A stretch of DNA of 64,000 nucleotides from Kryptolebias marmoratus. Taxonomy: Eukaryota; Chordata; Actinopteri; Cyprinodontiformes; Rivulidae. The notes below the pieces were generated by a model. The model worked only from the letters and a program-made list of their open reading frames with translations. It made no database searches and had not been told where the DNA came from. The position numbers and the translations under genes are program-made. The stretch is taken from contig NC_051452.1 in NCBI RefSeq assembly GCF_001649575.2, forward strand, positions 6,350,348 to 6,414,347, in the 5' to 3' direction. Positions 35,367 to 64,000 of this stretch are shown piece after piece. Position 1 is the stretch's first letter. Every line of letters begins with the position of its first letter.

Positions 35367-37771
35367 GCAGCTTCGGCGGTTTTCTGTCAGAGGAAAGCTT
35401 CGTTTCAGGAGCCTAAACTGAGACGGGTTTGAGACGCTCGTAGCAACTCTATATCTATTATGAAAGAAAATTTTCAGCACAAATCATTTGAACATCGTTT
35501 AAAACTCTCGTGACGAGCCTGTGAGACTGACTGTAAATCAAGGACCTCCGGGAACGTTTCGAGACTCTAAAGACTCTTTAAAGACACTTCGGAGACTCTC
35601 TAAGGACTTTGGAGAAACTTTGGAGACATTTTCAAGACTTTAAAGTCTCTTTGGAGACTCTTTAAGGACTTTGGAGACTTTAAAGACTTTAGGGACTCTT
35701 TAGAGACTCTTTGGAGACTCTTTAGAGACACTTTGGAGACTCTTTAAGGACTCTTTAAAGACTTTTTAGAGAAACTAGAGACATTTTAATGACTTTAAGG
35801 ACTCTTTGGAGACTCTTTAAGGACTCTTTAAAGACTTTTTAGAGAAACTGGAGGCATTTTAAAGACTTTAAGGACTCTTTGGAGACTCTTCAGAGACACT
35901 TTAAAGACTCTTTAAGGACTCTTTGGAGACTCTTTAAGGACTCTTTGGAGACTAAAGACTCTTTAAGGACTCTTTGGAGACTCTTCAGAGACACTTTGGA
36001 GACTCTTTAAGGACTCTTTGGAGACTCTTCAGAGACTCCCTCCTGAATGTTGGTCAGCAGCTCAGTGAATTGTCACCTGAACTGAAAAGAATTGAGCACA
36101 AAAAAGAAAAATCAGGTTTTTCTTTGCAGGAAAGTCAGTTTGTTGTGAATGTTGACGTGAAAACAGCTGAAATAAGCACTAAAGACAGAGAGACAGACAG
36201 AGACAGACAGACACAGACAGACACAGACAGACACAGACAGAGACAGACAGAGACAGACGGAGGCAGGCAGACAGGCGGCCCATGGCGCTCAGACGGGTGA
36301 AGTATTTCCCTGAAGAGTCCAGCTCTGTTTTCTTTATGGAATAAGAAACATTTCCTCTCAAAGAACGTCTCTTTTTCTGCGTCGTCTAACTTTCCCTCCT
36401 CGTCTGAAATTCTCGAGGAACCTTCTGAAGATGTCACGTTCTGTGTCGGTAAAGTTCATTCTGGTCCTCCGCCCCGCGTTTGTTTTGTTTTTTTTGTTTT
36501 ATTTAAGGATTTCTGTCGGTTTGGTTTGTTATTTTTGGTGCAATGACCTACAGGAAGCCAGCCCCGGTCTCTTCCTCCTCGCCTGTGATAGTTTGTGTTG
36601 AGGTGTGAGTGTGACTTCTTTTATTTTTCTCTCTTGAAACTGCTTTCTGTTGTCAGTATTTTATTTCTTCAGCCCGTGGTGAAGTATATATTTGTCACTG
36701 ATATATACTTTCCAGGAGAACCAGACTTGTGTGAAGTACTTTGTTTTCCTTTCTGCATTATCGTGGGTTAGAGATAGTGTGTCAGAGTCCATAATTCTGA
36801 GACTTTTTTTGTTTTTTTAATGGTTTGATGTAAGCAGCATTTTTTTGTAAATATTGTGAAACATTACAGGTCATGCAGTGATGTAACATTTGGAATAATG
36901 TTGCACAGATGTTTAAGATATTAAAAAACATGTTCACTCTTAACTGAATGATGTGTTTCTGCTACTTTTTTATTTTAATGAACCGATAAATAAATCTGTG
37001 GTTACACGCTGCCCTCCAGAGGCCGAGAAGGGAAGTGCATCTTTGAGAATTCTCTTATTTTTATCTCATTCGACGTTTAAAGTGTCCTGAAAATAAAACT
37101 TCAGGTCGGTGATGGCAGCGTCCGAAGAAGAGGCGTTTTGTGACGCGGCAGTCCGACGGATTACACCTTCAGTGCTTTGTTTACGTTGGGCGCGGACCCG
37201 CGTTTTCAGCAGTAAGCTCCTTCGGACGGCGGAGGTCGATGTTAAAGCTGCGGGGTCAAAGGTCAACTCTGTGTTTGGGGAACGAAGTCGAGCAGATTTA
37301 TCTGGAGCTAATAAATGAATCAAATCAGCTGAAGAATCACACAGAAATCTACTCTAGCTGATTTAAGTCTCTAAGAAGTTCTTTCAGCTGCTTTTCATCT
37401 CCTAAAGTGAAAATTTTTTTTATTTAAAAAATTGCAAATTATCTGTCAGGATGGAGTGAACGCTGAGCGCTAAATGAAGCCGAAACTGATGTTAAAGATG
37501 AGAGGAGCCGAAGACGGATTGAAAGGTCAGCTAGAAGCTAAAAGAAGCCAAAGGCCGTCTGGAAGCTAAAAGGAGCCAAAGGCCGTCTGGAAGCTAAAAG
37601 GAGCCAAAGGCCGGCTAGAAGCTAAGAGGAGCCAAAGGCTGGCTAGAAGCTAATAGGAGCCAAAGGCTGGCTAGAAGCTAATAGGAGCCAAAGGCCGTCT
37701 GAAAGCTAAAAGGAGCCAAAGGCCGACTGTAAGCTAAAAGGAGCCAAAGGCCGGCTAGAAGCTAAGAGGAG
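35367..37771 (+). repeat. Duplicated segment, copy 2
   Basis: Begins abruptly at GCAGCTTCGGCGGTTTTCTG, the counterpart of 31981, and follows copy 1 through the minisatellite B array (35556-36043), the AGAC microsatellite, the ATTAAA/AATAAA hexamers and the 28-bp array. Beyond 37771 it continues with extra 28-bp units, so it supplies the right-hand part of the array that copy 1 loses at the gap. Confidence 0.9.
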
Positions 37772-37932
37772 CCAAAGGCCGGCTGGAAGCTAAGAGGAGC
37801 CAAAGGCCGGCTGGAAGCTAAGAGGAGCCAAAGGCCGGCTAGAAGCTAAGAGGAGCCAAAGGCCGGCTGGAAGCTAAGAGGAGCCAAAGGCCGGCTGAAA
37901 GCTAAAAGGAGCCAAAGGCCGGCTGAAAGCTA
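37530..37932 (+). repeat. 28-bp minisatellite, copy 2 (complete)
   Basis: About 14 units of the same 28-base repeat, the last ones dominated by GGCCGGCTGGAAGCTAAGAG. There are no spacers between units, so it is a tandem array and not a CRISPR. Confidence 0.9.
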
Positions 37933-38460
37933 ATCTGAACAACACATTTTTTTTCTTTTCTAAGATGAGCCTGCGTGTTTTCCTGATAAACATTCAGTTT
38001 TTATTTTATATAAATATTATATAAAATATAAACTGTCTCAACATATGAATATTAAGACATTAGGTCCCCGGTCCCCCTGTCCTCCTGTCCCCTGGTCCAT
38101 CTGTCCCCGTCCCCCTGTCCACTATTTTGGGTCAACCCCTGAGAGTCTGAAAGAATGACGGTAAAAACAACTAGTTAGATGTTTAGCCTGGTTAGTAAAT
38201 TAGCATTAGCTGATGCTAACTGCAGTTAGCTCCAGCCGAAACTGTTTTTATCTAATGAAGCTTTTTAGCTGCTCAGATTAAATAAATGAGTAATTTTAAC
38301 CAAATGTTTGGTCCAAATTAGACGCGGAATCGGGTTGTTTTTTAACCCAGTGGTTTTTAGAGTGTTCCTGTCGGATAAATCAGATAAAACTTAAAATTTA
38401 TTTCCATTTTAATAACACTTTTTTTATATATATAGAAAATGTAGTTTTATTTTGCGTTAA
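37933..38460. other. Intergenic DNA upstream of kif5c
   Basis: AT-rich apart from a GTCCCC/CTGTCC-rich patch at 38067-38122. No gene is seen. In mammals EPC2 lies between MBD5 and KIF5C; no EPC2-like exon is visible from 28559 to here. Confidence 0.6.
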
Positions 38461-38792
38461 AGGTGCGTCACGGACTGCGGAGGCTTTTACGTGCGCGCCG
38501 CCGTCGCGCTGCTGATGCGGGCCGCGGGCGCGCGCTCCGAAAAGGACGCTGCAGCTCATCCTCCCCGGACTCCCCACCTCCTCAGGACCGGAGAGTCGGC
38601 TCGAACCCGTCCGGATCCGGGCGGCCCGTCCCGTCATGGCGCAGAGCCGGAAACCTGCTCCTCGGCTCGGATAAAACCTGGAAGCTTCCCCCCCGGGGGG
38701 TTCTGGAGCCAGGGAGCCCGGCGGAGGGCGGATCTGAGGCGTCTGTTTGTTTGTTTGTTTGTTTGTTTCCGGAGGCGGCAGCAGCAGCAACC
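38461..38792 (+). promoter_or_regulatory. kif5c: kif5c promoter / 5' UTR CpG island
   Basis: An abrupt CpG-rich block (GTGCGCGCCGCCGTCGCGCTG, GGGCCGCGGGCGCGCGCTCC) leads directly into the kif5c ATG. A (TGTT)n tract of about six units lies at 38743-38768, 25 bases upstream of the start codon, followed by GGAGGCGGCAGCAGCAGCAACC. No TATA box is obvious, which is usual for CpG-island promoters. Confidence 0.55.
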
Positions 38793-51339
<12,547 letters not shown>

Positions 51340-51494
51340 GACACACCGAAACGCCCTGCGAGGAGATCCGTCTCAATCTGTGCTCCGGTACGTTCTCCTT
51401 TCGACCTGCAGAAAAACTGCTTCAAAAAACCGGTTCATGTTGAAGGTAGACCTGCTGATTGGTCGGCTGATTAATGGGGATGTTTTTCTGTTAA

Positions 51495-51717
51495 TGAACT
51501 CGGTTCAAGATGGCCGCCACAGCTAATTAACCTGAGAAACGGCTGTAACCCAGTCTGTTTTACAGAAACAGAAACACCGACAATATGCATCAGCTTCTGC
51601 TCTTCTTTTCCAGATTTACCTAAAACAGCTGTTTTATTTTGTTTTCTGAACTGATGATGATTTTAGTTTAAAACTCGGACATTAAAGGTGGCGGGTAATA
51701 TGCATTACTTCCAGGAA
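51495..51717 (+). repeat. Dispersed repeat family fragments (51.5-51.7 kb)
   Basis: GGTTCAAGATGGCCGCCACA with GCTAATTAACCTGAGAAACG (51500-51545), followed by the separated end module GGCGGGTAATATGCATTACT (51692-51711). They lie just past the kif5c stop codon and may be part of its 3' UTR. Confidence 0.5.
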
Positions 51718-53169
51718 TGTTCAGTTTTTAACAGGTTAGACAAGATTTGTTCCTTTAAGAGAGAAAATATGGATAAACTTTCAGAATAAACCTTTAAAGT
51801 GTAAAAATAAATAAATAAAACAAAGAAATCAGCTTCATAAAGAAATCGTGAAACCAATCAGTAAAGACAAAATGGCTTCTCCTTATTCCCGGCAGACTGG
51901 AATGAACTTGCCGCATGTCCGCCACCGCCTCACCTGGAACCACAAGCCCCGCCTCCTTCTTTTTGAGCACCAATGGTAGGCCTTCATAACAGACCATCGT
52001 CAGAGTATCCTGCGAACGCTGACGGGACGAACAGTTTTCTTTTTCTCTTTCATGCTTCGTGTCAGGTAACCTCTCATATCAGAGTTTCAGTTCCTGACTG
52101 AATCCGTTCTTTTAGTTTTAGTTTTTTTAGTATTTGTTCTTCAGTGATCGAGGCTGTGTGATTTACTTTTATGAAGCAGGGCTTGAGTTTCTCTCTACAC
52201 TGTTGGAGCAACAAGCTGAACTGATTCGGTAAAATAATCTGTACTATCTTTTTTTTTCCTACCCTTTGAGGTTCATCACTTCCTATAATCCTAAAAATCA
52301 AAGAATGTGAGGCTTTAGAAAATGCATCCAAATCCAGGAGAGACACTGACCAGCCAATCAGATGTCCTCTGCACTTTAACACCTGTGTTCTAAACTTTAA
52401 TTTATATTTTTTTTAATTATGTGAAGTTATTTTTTCTTTCTGCTCAAACTCTGTTCAGCTCCTAATCAACCAATTAGAGACAGAAGCAGAATAAAACATC
52501 TGTTTTTGTTTAGAACTAAAAAACTGGTAGCAATACATAATACAGCCCGGTACTTACAGGGGACTTACCGAGCAGTCACCTGGTACTTAGAGGGGACTTA
52601 CTGGGTCTTTACTGGATAAGTACCCTGTGAGTACCTGTTACTTAGAGGGTACCTGTTTTGACTTACTTACAGGTAACATACTAAGTATGTGTATTATGTA
52701 TTGGTACATAAACGCTAAATATTTATGATGATTTTTAACCCTTTGACAGTTTTTTTTTTCATTGTGACACATTTTATAACCTCCCAGATCAGCAGACTTC
52801 CACGGAGCATCGACAACAACAAACACATTTATGAACATTTACTTTAAACTGCGTGAGAAAAGGACTGTCATCAAAAGCACGCCTCTGTAACCACGTCTTT
52901 GTTGAAAACCCATAAATATCTGAGCAGTAAGTGAATGTAAGTGCATGGATAGCAGCTTATATTAAAGGCCTGCTCAGGGAGAGCAGTTTGGATGTGTTGT
53001 TACTTTTACCTCAATATAAAACCTGTTTCTGTTTGATTATTTCACTCATTTGGTCTCAAATCTGAATAAAACTGCAAATATTGAATTTTCTGTTCTGTCA
53101 AAATGAGATAAAAAAAAATCAAACTGTCTTGTGCTGGTGTGTTCTTTTCTGTGTTTATTTGTCCTCACT

Positions 53170-53235
53170 AAGGAGGTGGGCAATCATGTAGTCGCCTGCC
53201 TGTTAGCGAAATATGTTGCGAACCACTGGGTGTAT
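53170..53235 (+). repeat. Dispersed repeat family fragment (53.2 kb)
   Basis: GGTGGGCAATCATGTAGTCG, then CCTGCCTGTTAGCGAAATAT, then GAACCACTGG. It is cut off where the A-rich repeat region begins, suggesting a later insertion at this point. Confidence 0.55.
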
Positions 53236-53249
53236 GGAGAGCCATTTCG

Positions 53250-53798
53250 GCCAAAATTAAATAAATTAAAAAATGGGTAAATAAATTAAAAAATGGGTAA
53301 AATAACTAAGTAAATGAGTAAAATAAATCAAAAAAAGAGTAATAAAAAAGAGTAATAAAAACATTTATTTATTTTCATTTATCCCTTTATTCATTTTCCC
53401 AATTTAACTTTTCCTATTTTTCATTAATCCAATTTTTATTAATGCCTTTATTCATTTTCCCAATTTTACTTTTCCTATTTTTCATTAATCCAATTTTCAT
53501 TAATCCCTTTATTCATTTTCCTAATTTAACTTTACCTATTTTTCATTAATCCATTTTTCATTAACCCCTTTATTCATTTTCCCAATTAAACTTTCCCTAT
53601 TTTTCATTAATCCAATTTTCATTAACCCCTTTATTCATTTTCCCAATTTTACTTTACTTATTTTTCATTTACCCTTTTATTGAAAAATTGATTATCTTCC
53701 CATTTTCCAATTCCTCTTATTCATTTAGTATTTCCTTATTTTCTTATTTATCACATACACTTTTCCAATTCTTCGTCCCTGATTTAATATGTTAATGA
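53250..53798 (+). repeat. 61-bp AT-rich satellite with inverted A-rich flank
   Basis: Five copies of a 61-base unit start at 53383, 53444, 53505, 53566 and 53627. Each contains CTTTATTCATTTTCCCAATT and CCTATTTTTCATTAATCCAA. Just upstream, 53250-53370 is the purine-rich mirror (AAATTAAAAAATGGGTAAAT repeated), able to pair with the satellite strand. The array runs into an assembly gap. Confidence 0.85.
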
Positions 53799-54048
53799 NN
53801 NNNNNNNNNNNNNNNNNNNNNNNNNNNNNNNNNNNNNNNNNNNNNNNNNNNNNNNNNNNNNNNNNNNNNNNNNNNNNNNNNNNNNNNNNNNNNNNNNNNN
53901 NNNNNNNNNNNNNNNNNNNNNNNNNNNNNNNNNNNNNNNNNNNNNNNNNNNNNNNNNNNNNNNNNNNNNNNNNNNNNNNNNNNNNNNNNNNNNNNNNNNN
54001 NNNNNNNNNNNNNNNNNNNNNNNNNNNNNNNNNNNNNNNNNNNNNNNN
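53799..54048. other. Assembly gap (250 N)
   Basis: Undetermined bases at the edge of the 61-bp satellite. Frames crossing it are not real. Confidence 0.99.
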
Positions 54049-54621
54049 GAACGGCTGGCCGACATTAGCGCTCCTGTTTTGGGTCAGCTGTGAGCTAGAC
54101 GCCGCTAACTCCGCGGAGCGCGAATATCCAGCATCCAACTTCAAACTAACTTCACTGCGGTCGCAAACCAGTTTCCTCCCCAGCTGCAGGAGAGTGGGGG
54201 GAAGTGAGTGCTTTCCCCCACTCTCGTTTATGTCAGTTTAGAAGCTATCAAAGTTCTCAAATAAAGCACCTTTTGATAATGTCAATGTTTTTGGTAATTA
54301 TCTTACAAAACTAGTAAGTATTTTTGGTTTATATATTAAAAGTTATAGTTTTTTATGGATTTTAGGGAAAAAAAATTGCCCCGCGAAATCAGGCATTTTT
54401 GTTTGTGGTATTTAGTTACAACAAAGGGCTACAGTCTGAACAACTAGCTTATAAACTGACATTCATGAGCATTTCTGGATTGTGCAGACACAAAGTGTTT
54501 GTCGATGCGTTTATGTTCCATGATTACACTGCAGGACGTGCAAAACAGCTTCCCCCCCACAGGTTACAGGTTACAGGTCTCAGTTACTGAACTAAATATA
54601 TAAATTAATGAAATGATTTAA

Positions 54622-54768
54622 ATGTTGTTTTTAAAGAGTTTGAGTCCACAGGAGGAACCAGGAATCAGTGACGCCAGCTTCTTCCAGAGCACCAAAGATG
54701 CTGCGAAGAAGCAGATGTCTCACTCTGTTTCAATAAACGAGCGACAGGAGCAGCGGTCGATTCATTAA
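54622..54768 (+). other. Unassigned small reading frame between kif5c and fam171b
   Basis: A 48-residue frame whose middle (DASFFQSTKDAAKKQ, then MSHSVSINERQEQ) looks more protein-like than neighbouring frames. It is preceded by a plausible acceptor TGTTTTTAAAG. I recognise no family, see no companion exon and see no promoter. It may be a chance frame, a lost exon remnant, or fam171b 5' flank. Confidence 0.2.
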
Positions 54769-54949
54769 ATGTGTAAATATTTCATAGTCATGCTAAATTA
54801 AATAAGCTGTTTTCAGATTATTAGCTCTTTTATTCATGGTATCCACTGTAGATTGCGCTTGGTGTTGTGTTGTGATCAGCGAGTGGCCCATCCTCTCCTG
54901 ATAGACGATCTTTGGCCACACGCCCAGCCTCAGGACCAGCGCATCTTTT

Positions 54950-55098
54950 CTCCACGGGGGGTTTCCTCCCCTCCATCCGCCCCCACGAGCGGGACGAGGC
55001 CCTCGTGACGCGGACGAACACAGCTCGGGTCCTCGTTCTCCTCCTCGAGCTGCTTCCTCGCGCCTCGTTATGTCTTTGAGCCTGCCGCCCTTCCCGAC
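54950..55098 (+). promoter_or_regulatory. fam171b: fam171b promoter-proximal CpG-rich region / 5' UTR
   Basis: CpG-rich sequence (CCCCACGAGCGGGACGAGGC, GTGACGCGGACGAACACAGC) precedes the fam171b ATG, contrasting with the AT-rich DNA at 54200-54830. The start of transcription is not defined. Confidence 0.45.
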
Positions 55099-60531
<5,433 letters not shown>

Positions 60532-62085
60532 ATGTTCACAAAGGCATTGTTGTTGTCCTGTGATTGTACAACTCTGCCAAAGAAACCATAAGCTAACCGA
60601 AGACAACGGCGGCGTCTGTGTGTCGCATCAGAGCTTAAAGATGGCGTCTCACTGGGCTGCGGCTGTCTGCGACGAGTTAAACGTTCGCAGGGGTCCTCTT
60701 TTCCCTTGCTCCAGGTTTTAGATCTCGAGAGATATTTTTTAAACATGTTCAAACCCCGAGCAACAAGCCTCAAGTGAGAAAATGGAAAACCCCCCTGAGA
60801 ACGTTTCGAGTAATTTCGGTGTCCCCTTCTTCGCCGAATCGTCTCCGTTTGTCCCGGCCCGGTGAGACGCCGCTTTAATTCAGCTGCTGCGACACAAATT
60901 AGTGCACCTTGTTCTCTCATTCACCCAAATCTGAAGATCACCAGCGAGATTCTTCACAGCAAATGTCCACGTGAACACAACATCTCCCTGCTCCCTGAAG
61001 GTGCCTTCCTGCTGCCTGTAGGCGTAAAACAAGGCGAGCTTTTTGTCTGCAGGAGGGACACGAGTGCACCTGTCCTCACCATGAATGCCTGCTGTAAATG
61101 AACCAAGAAGCTTTCCTGACTCTCAGTATTCACGCCCCGTTTGGATACCATACTGCCTCAAACCTTTTTGAGCGTTTCGTGGGATCGACTCCGACACTGC
61201 TGCACTGGAGGGATTTTAGATGTACAAAGTTGCCATTTTTCACACCTGATTGTCAAGATTTGAAGCCTATAGTTGTTGTTTTTATGCATGAAAATGAATG
61301 TTTTGAGGGAACAAGAATCCATCTTAGATTTTAGGTTATTTAGTGTCTGAATGTTTTATTTTCCTGTCTTGTCTTAAAGAGGAGACTCAGTGTTGTGCTG
61401 CCATCTGTAACTACTCCAACTCTGGGTTTTCTGCACCAGACTGTCGTTAACGAGTCCACGGATGTTCACCTGATCTGCTCTTAGCTTTATACGCTGTTTT
61501 ATATACTGTTGCAGCCATTTTAATCACGTTCAACGTTTTCACTCCCGTCTCTTTAAAGGCATGTTTTGGATCTTTTTAACTTCAGAAATGTTATGAACAG
61601 TTACCTGTTGTAGATAGCTCTTTATTGAACCTCAGTTTGGAGAAACAGAATCTTGAGGCGCCTCTCGCTTTGATTCATTTATGATTCAGAGCCGCGATGT
61701 GATTATGAAACAAATATTGATACTTGAAACTTTATTGGATAAATCTTAATTTACATAAACACTGATTATTTAATAAGGAGATCACATAACGAGCCATAAA
61801 CCCAATGATTAGCATAGATGCTAACTTAGTATTAAAAATCCCATAGAAGAGCTAACACGATTAGCATTGTCTTTATCACTGGAGATTTATACACTAATCA
61901 AACATTTCAAAGTTATGATAACTACAACTTTTATTTTAGAAAAGAAAAGACGCACCATGTTTTTACTACAGGTAGCAAATGGCGCCGCACGGTGGATATC
62001 CACCATTTTAAAATCGTTTATCCAAACAGGCGTTAACATAAAGGTTAAGTTAACGTAAAGGTTTATCATACAACGTTAAAATAAA
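60532..62085 (+). other. fam171b: fam171b 3' UTR
   Basis: After the TAG at 60529-60531 no further coding exon is visible. Candidate polyadenylation hexamer AATAAA at 62080-62085. FAM171B has a long 3' UTR in mammals, which fits. The exact end is uncertain. Confidence 0.5.
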
Positions 62086-62404
62086 GTTGTTGTGGTGATC
62101 CGATTAGCTGTTTGCTCATGAAACCATTCAGAAATAAACGATCTGAGGCTGTTCAAAGAGCTATCTGCAACAGGTAAGATACTGACTGAAGGCCCTGTCT
62201 GCTCTGATCTGTCAGCTGATTGGTCGACGATGCTTCTGCTCGTATTTCTTTACTTTTTTTTCTGAAAATGGTGAAAACGTTATCTAAAAGGTCATTAGGG
62301 GACTACTGTTTCAGAAATAGTTTAGTTTAGTTTAGCAACGTTAGCAAACGACTGTAGCGTCATGGAGCTGGAGTTGGTTGGGTTGAAAGAAGTTATTGCC
62401 CGCT

Positions 62405-62680
62405 GCCACGTAAGGCAGGGAGATCATGTAATCACTGTGTGTGCGCTCAGCTGTCTGTCTGTTAGCAAAATATTTCATGAACTAGTGGATGGATTCCAAC
62501 AAAACTCTCAGAAGTGAATCCCTGGATGCACGACAGCTGATTAACTTTTGGAGTCGGCTCGGTTTAAGATGGCTGCCACAGCTAACACAAGAAACGGCAG
62601 TGAGTTTTAAAGATGCTGAGCTTCAGTTTGATGTTGGTAGCAGCTGAGAGTGCTGACATCTTTGTTTAAAGCTGCAAGGA
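62405..62680 (+). repeat. Dispersed repeat family copy (62.5 kb)
   Basis: Near full length: AAGGCAGGGAGATCATGTAA, GTCTGTTAGCAAAATATTTC, TTTAAGATGGCTGCCACAGC, GATGTTGGTAGCAGCTGAGA. It forms an inverted pair with the next copy, about 280 bases away. Confidence 0.6.
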
Positions 62681-62954
62681 GATCGTTTATTTTGAAACAT
62701 TTGCAGCATTTCCTCTAAACTAAATGTTGATTTTTGGATTTTGTTTTGATGAGTTGCCAATCACCCTCCTCGCCACCAGATGGCGCCGCTGTGGCAGCGG
62801 AGTAAAAGTTCCCGAGTTAAACAAGTCATCTATGTTATTACAACCGCCACGACACAAGCCAGTGCATAAAATTATCTTTTAAGTAAAATATATATTTGGT
62901 AAAAATGCTAAACATGAAGAAAGTCCAAAATATATTAAATAAAATTAAGCTTTT

Positions 62955-63240
62955 CCTTGAAGGAATGCATATTACCTGCTTCCAGTCAGCTGTAATTAAA
63001 AAAGATATCTGTGGGGTTCTGATTGGCTCGTCTCGTCACTGTTTGGGGACGACTCTCAGCTACTACCACTCCACATTTTAGCCCAGTATCTGTAAAAGAA
63101 ATGGACCAAATTAAAGCCATTTTTGTGTTACAGCATGTTAATCGGATTGGCTCAGAAGGTGAATCAGCTGTAGATGTACGACCTGTGATTATGACCACTT
63201 TAAGAATCAGATTGTCTTTGTTTGTCTGTTTCTTTCTTCC
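62955..63240 (-). repeat. Dispersed repeat family copy (63.1 kb, minus orientation)
   Basis: Contains CTTGAAGGAATGCATATTAC, GACGACTCTCAGCTACTACC (63048-63067), and GAATCAGCTGTAGATGTACG. The CCATCTTG module is diverged to GACCACTTTAAG. Confidence 0.55.
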
Positions 63241-64000
63241 TCTCCAGCTCCTTTGGCAAATCAGAACTTTAACTTTCTAGTATTTAATAAATAAATATCG
63301 ACGTAACTGTTTGTTTAAGCTGCACAAAGAGGTGAATCCTGCAAATATATCCCCGCTTTACCACCATATCTTCACCATCAGCTAGCAGAGCTATAAACAT
63401 CTACATATTTAGTCAATAAGGGATTTTAGTTAAGAAAAATATTTACTAACTAACTGAGCAGTATAAAGCACACTTTATTCTCCACATTCCCAGAGGTAGA
63501 CGCAATAAAAGTGGCAACAATGAAAACAGAGAAGCTGGGACGAAGTTATTCTTGCTGTGAGCTCGTTTGGCTCAAGCAGCAATATTTTCTGTCAGATTTA
63601 GTCTTCCGTCAGAGTTCTGCTGTAACGTTCTTTAACTTGACCCTGGATTCTGTAAATGTCTTTTTTTTTTTCTTTGTATATACTAACATCACCTGTATTA
63701 TGTGATTCCACTCCTTTTAAAGTTGTTTTAACGTGATATTACCGGTTTTAAAGTTAGCGTAAAGAGGGTCTCTTTAGAGGAGTGTTTTTAGTTTTAACTG
63801 TAGCAACAAACTGAGCACTTTCATCATTCTGTGCTTACATATTAAAATCCTTTTAAACGCAACGTTTTCCTGCTTCAGCGGTGAGATGAGAGGTCGTTTG
63901 TGAACACTTTGTGCCACTGAATGTATCTGATCCGATCACCGCTGCGCTCCTCGTCTTCTTCCACCTCTGTAGTAATAATTGTTCTTAGACTTGTGTTTTC

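Larger units (their letters stand above)
51340..54650. other. kif5c 3' UTR and intergenic DNA before fam171b
   Basis: After the kif5c TGA a polyadenylation hexamer AATAAA is present at 51785-51790. The rest is AT-rich with two dispersed-repeat fragments, a 61-bp satellite, a 250-base gap and GC-richer repeat-like DNA at 54049-54190. No certain gene is present. Confidence 0.55.
62086..64000. other. Downstream intergenic DNA
   Basis: AT-rich sequence with two dispersed repeat copies. No reading frame with recognisable content was found up to the end of the window. Confidence 0.55.

Noticed and set aside
34407..35480. A long open frame across the N run
   Set aside because: It consists mainly of undetermined bases.
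34170..37932. Regular 28-bp repeats resembling a CRISPR array
   Set aside because: Units abut without unique spacers, and the host is a eukaryote; it is a minisatellite.

Overview
The window reads as a teleost fish nuclear chromosome. Genes have short GT-AG introns, AT-rich intergenic DNA, many small DNA-transposon remnants and minisatellites, and the encoded proteins match vertebrate families closely. Four protein-coding genes are recognisable. They are the 5' end of orc4 on the minus strand (about 92-1790), mbd5 on the plus strand (coding 14375-28558), kif5c on the plus strand (38793-51339) and fam171b on the plus strand (55099-60531). I assembled each coding region exon by exon. Splice phases close without a frameshift: mbd5 gives 1422 aa, kif5c 950 aa and fam171b 807 aa. 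No rRNA, tRNA, CRISPR array or intact transposon was found.

Layout. Positions 1-1825 hold the first three coding exons of orc4, a non-coding first exon and a promoter with E2F-like, CCAAT and ETS motifs. A GC-rich block at about 4170-5000, with a palindromic NRF1 site and a good splice donor, is the likely mbd5 promoter and first exon. A 9.4 kb first intron follows. The nine mbd5 coding exons encode an N-terminal MBD, a long Pro/Ser-rich middle and a C-terminal PWWP domain. From 28559 to about 33650 lies the mbd5 3' UTR and flank, carrying several minisatellites. A 2.4 kb stretch (31981-34423) recurs almost identically after a 943-base N run (35367-37771), which is either an assembly artefact or a very recent tandem duplication. 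kif5c has 25 coding exons with intact motor motifs and the IAK autoinhibitory tail. A repeat-rich interval (51340-54950) with a 61-bp satellite and a 250-base gap separates it from fam171b, a single-pass membrane protein gene with eight coding exons and a long 3' UTR.

Context. In mammals ORC4 and MBD5 are head to head, with EPC2 and then KIF5C downstream on the same chromosome arm. Here epc2 is missing between mbd5 and kif5c, and fam171b, which lies far away on the same human chromosome, sits directly after kif5c. The genes do not form one pathway: orc4 acts in replication licensing, mbd5 in chromatin, kif5c in axonal transport, and fam171b is a poorly characterised neuronal membrane protein.

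The most distinctive non-genic content is a dispersed repeat family with about a dozen copies in both orientations, three or more 11- to 28-bp minisatellites around the mbd5 3' end, two Tc1-like transposase fossils, and several short palindromic elements. No convincing new biological system was found.
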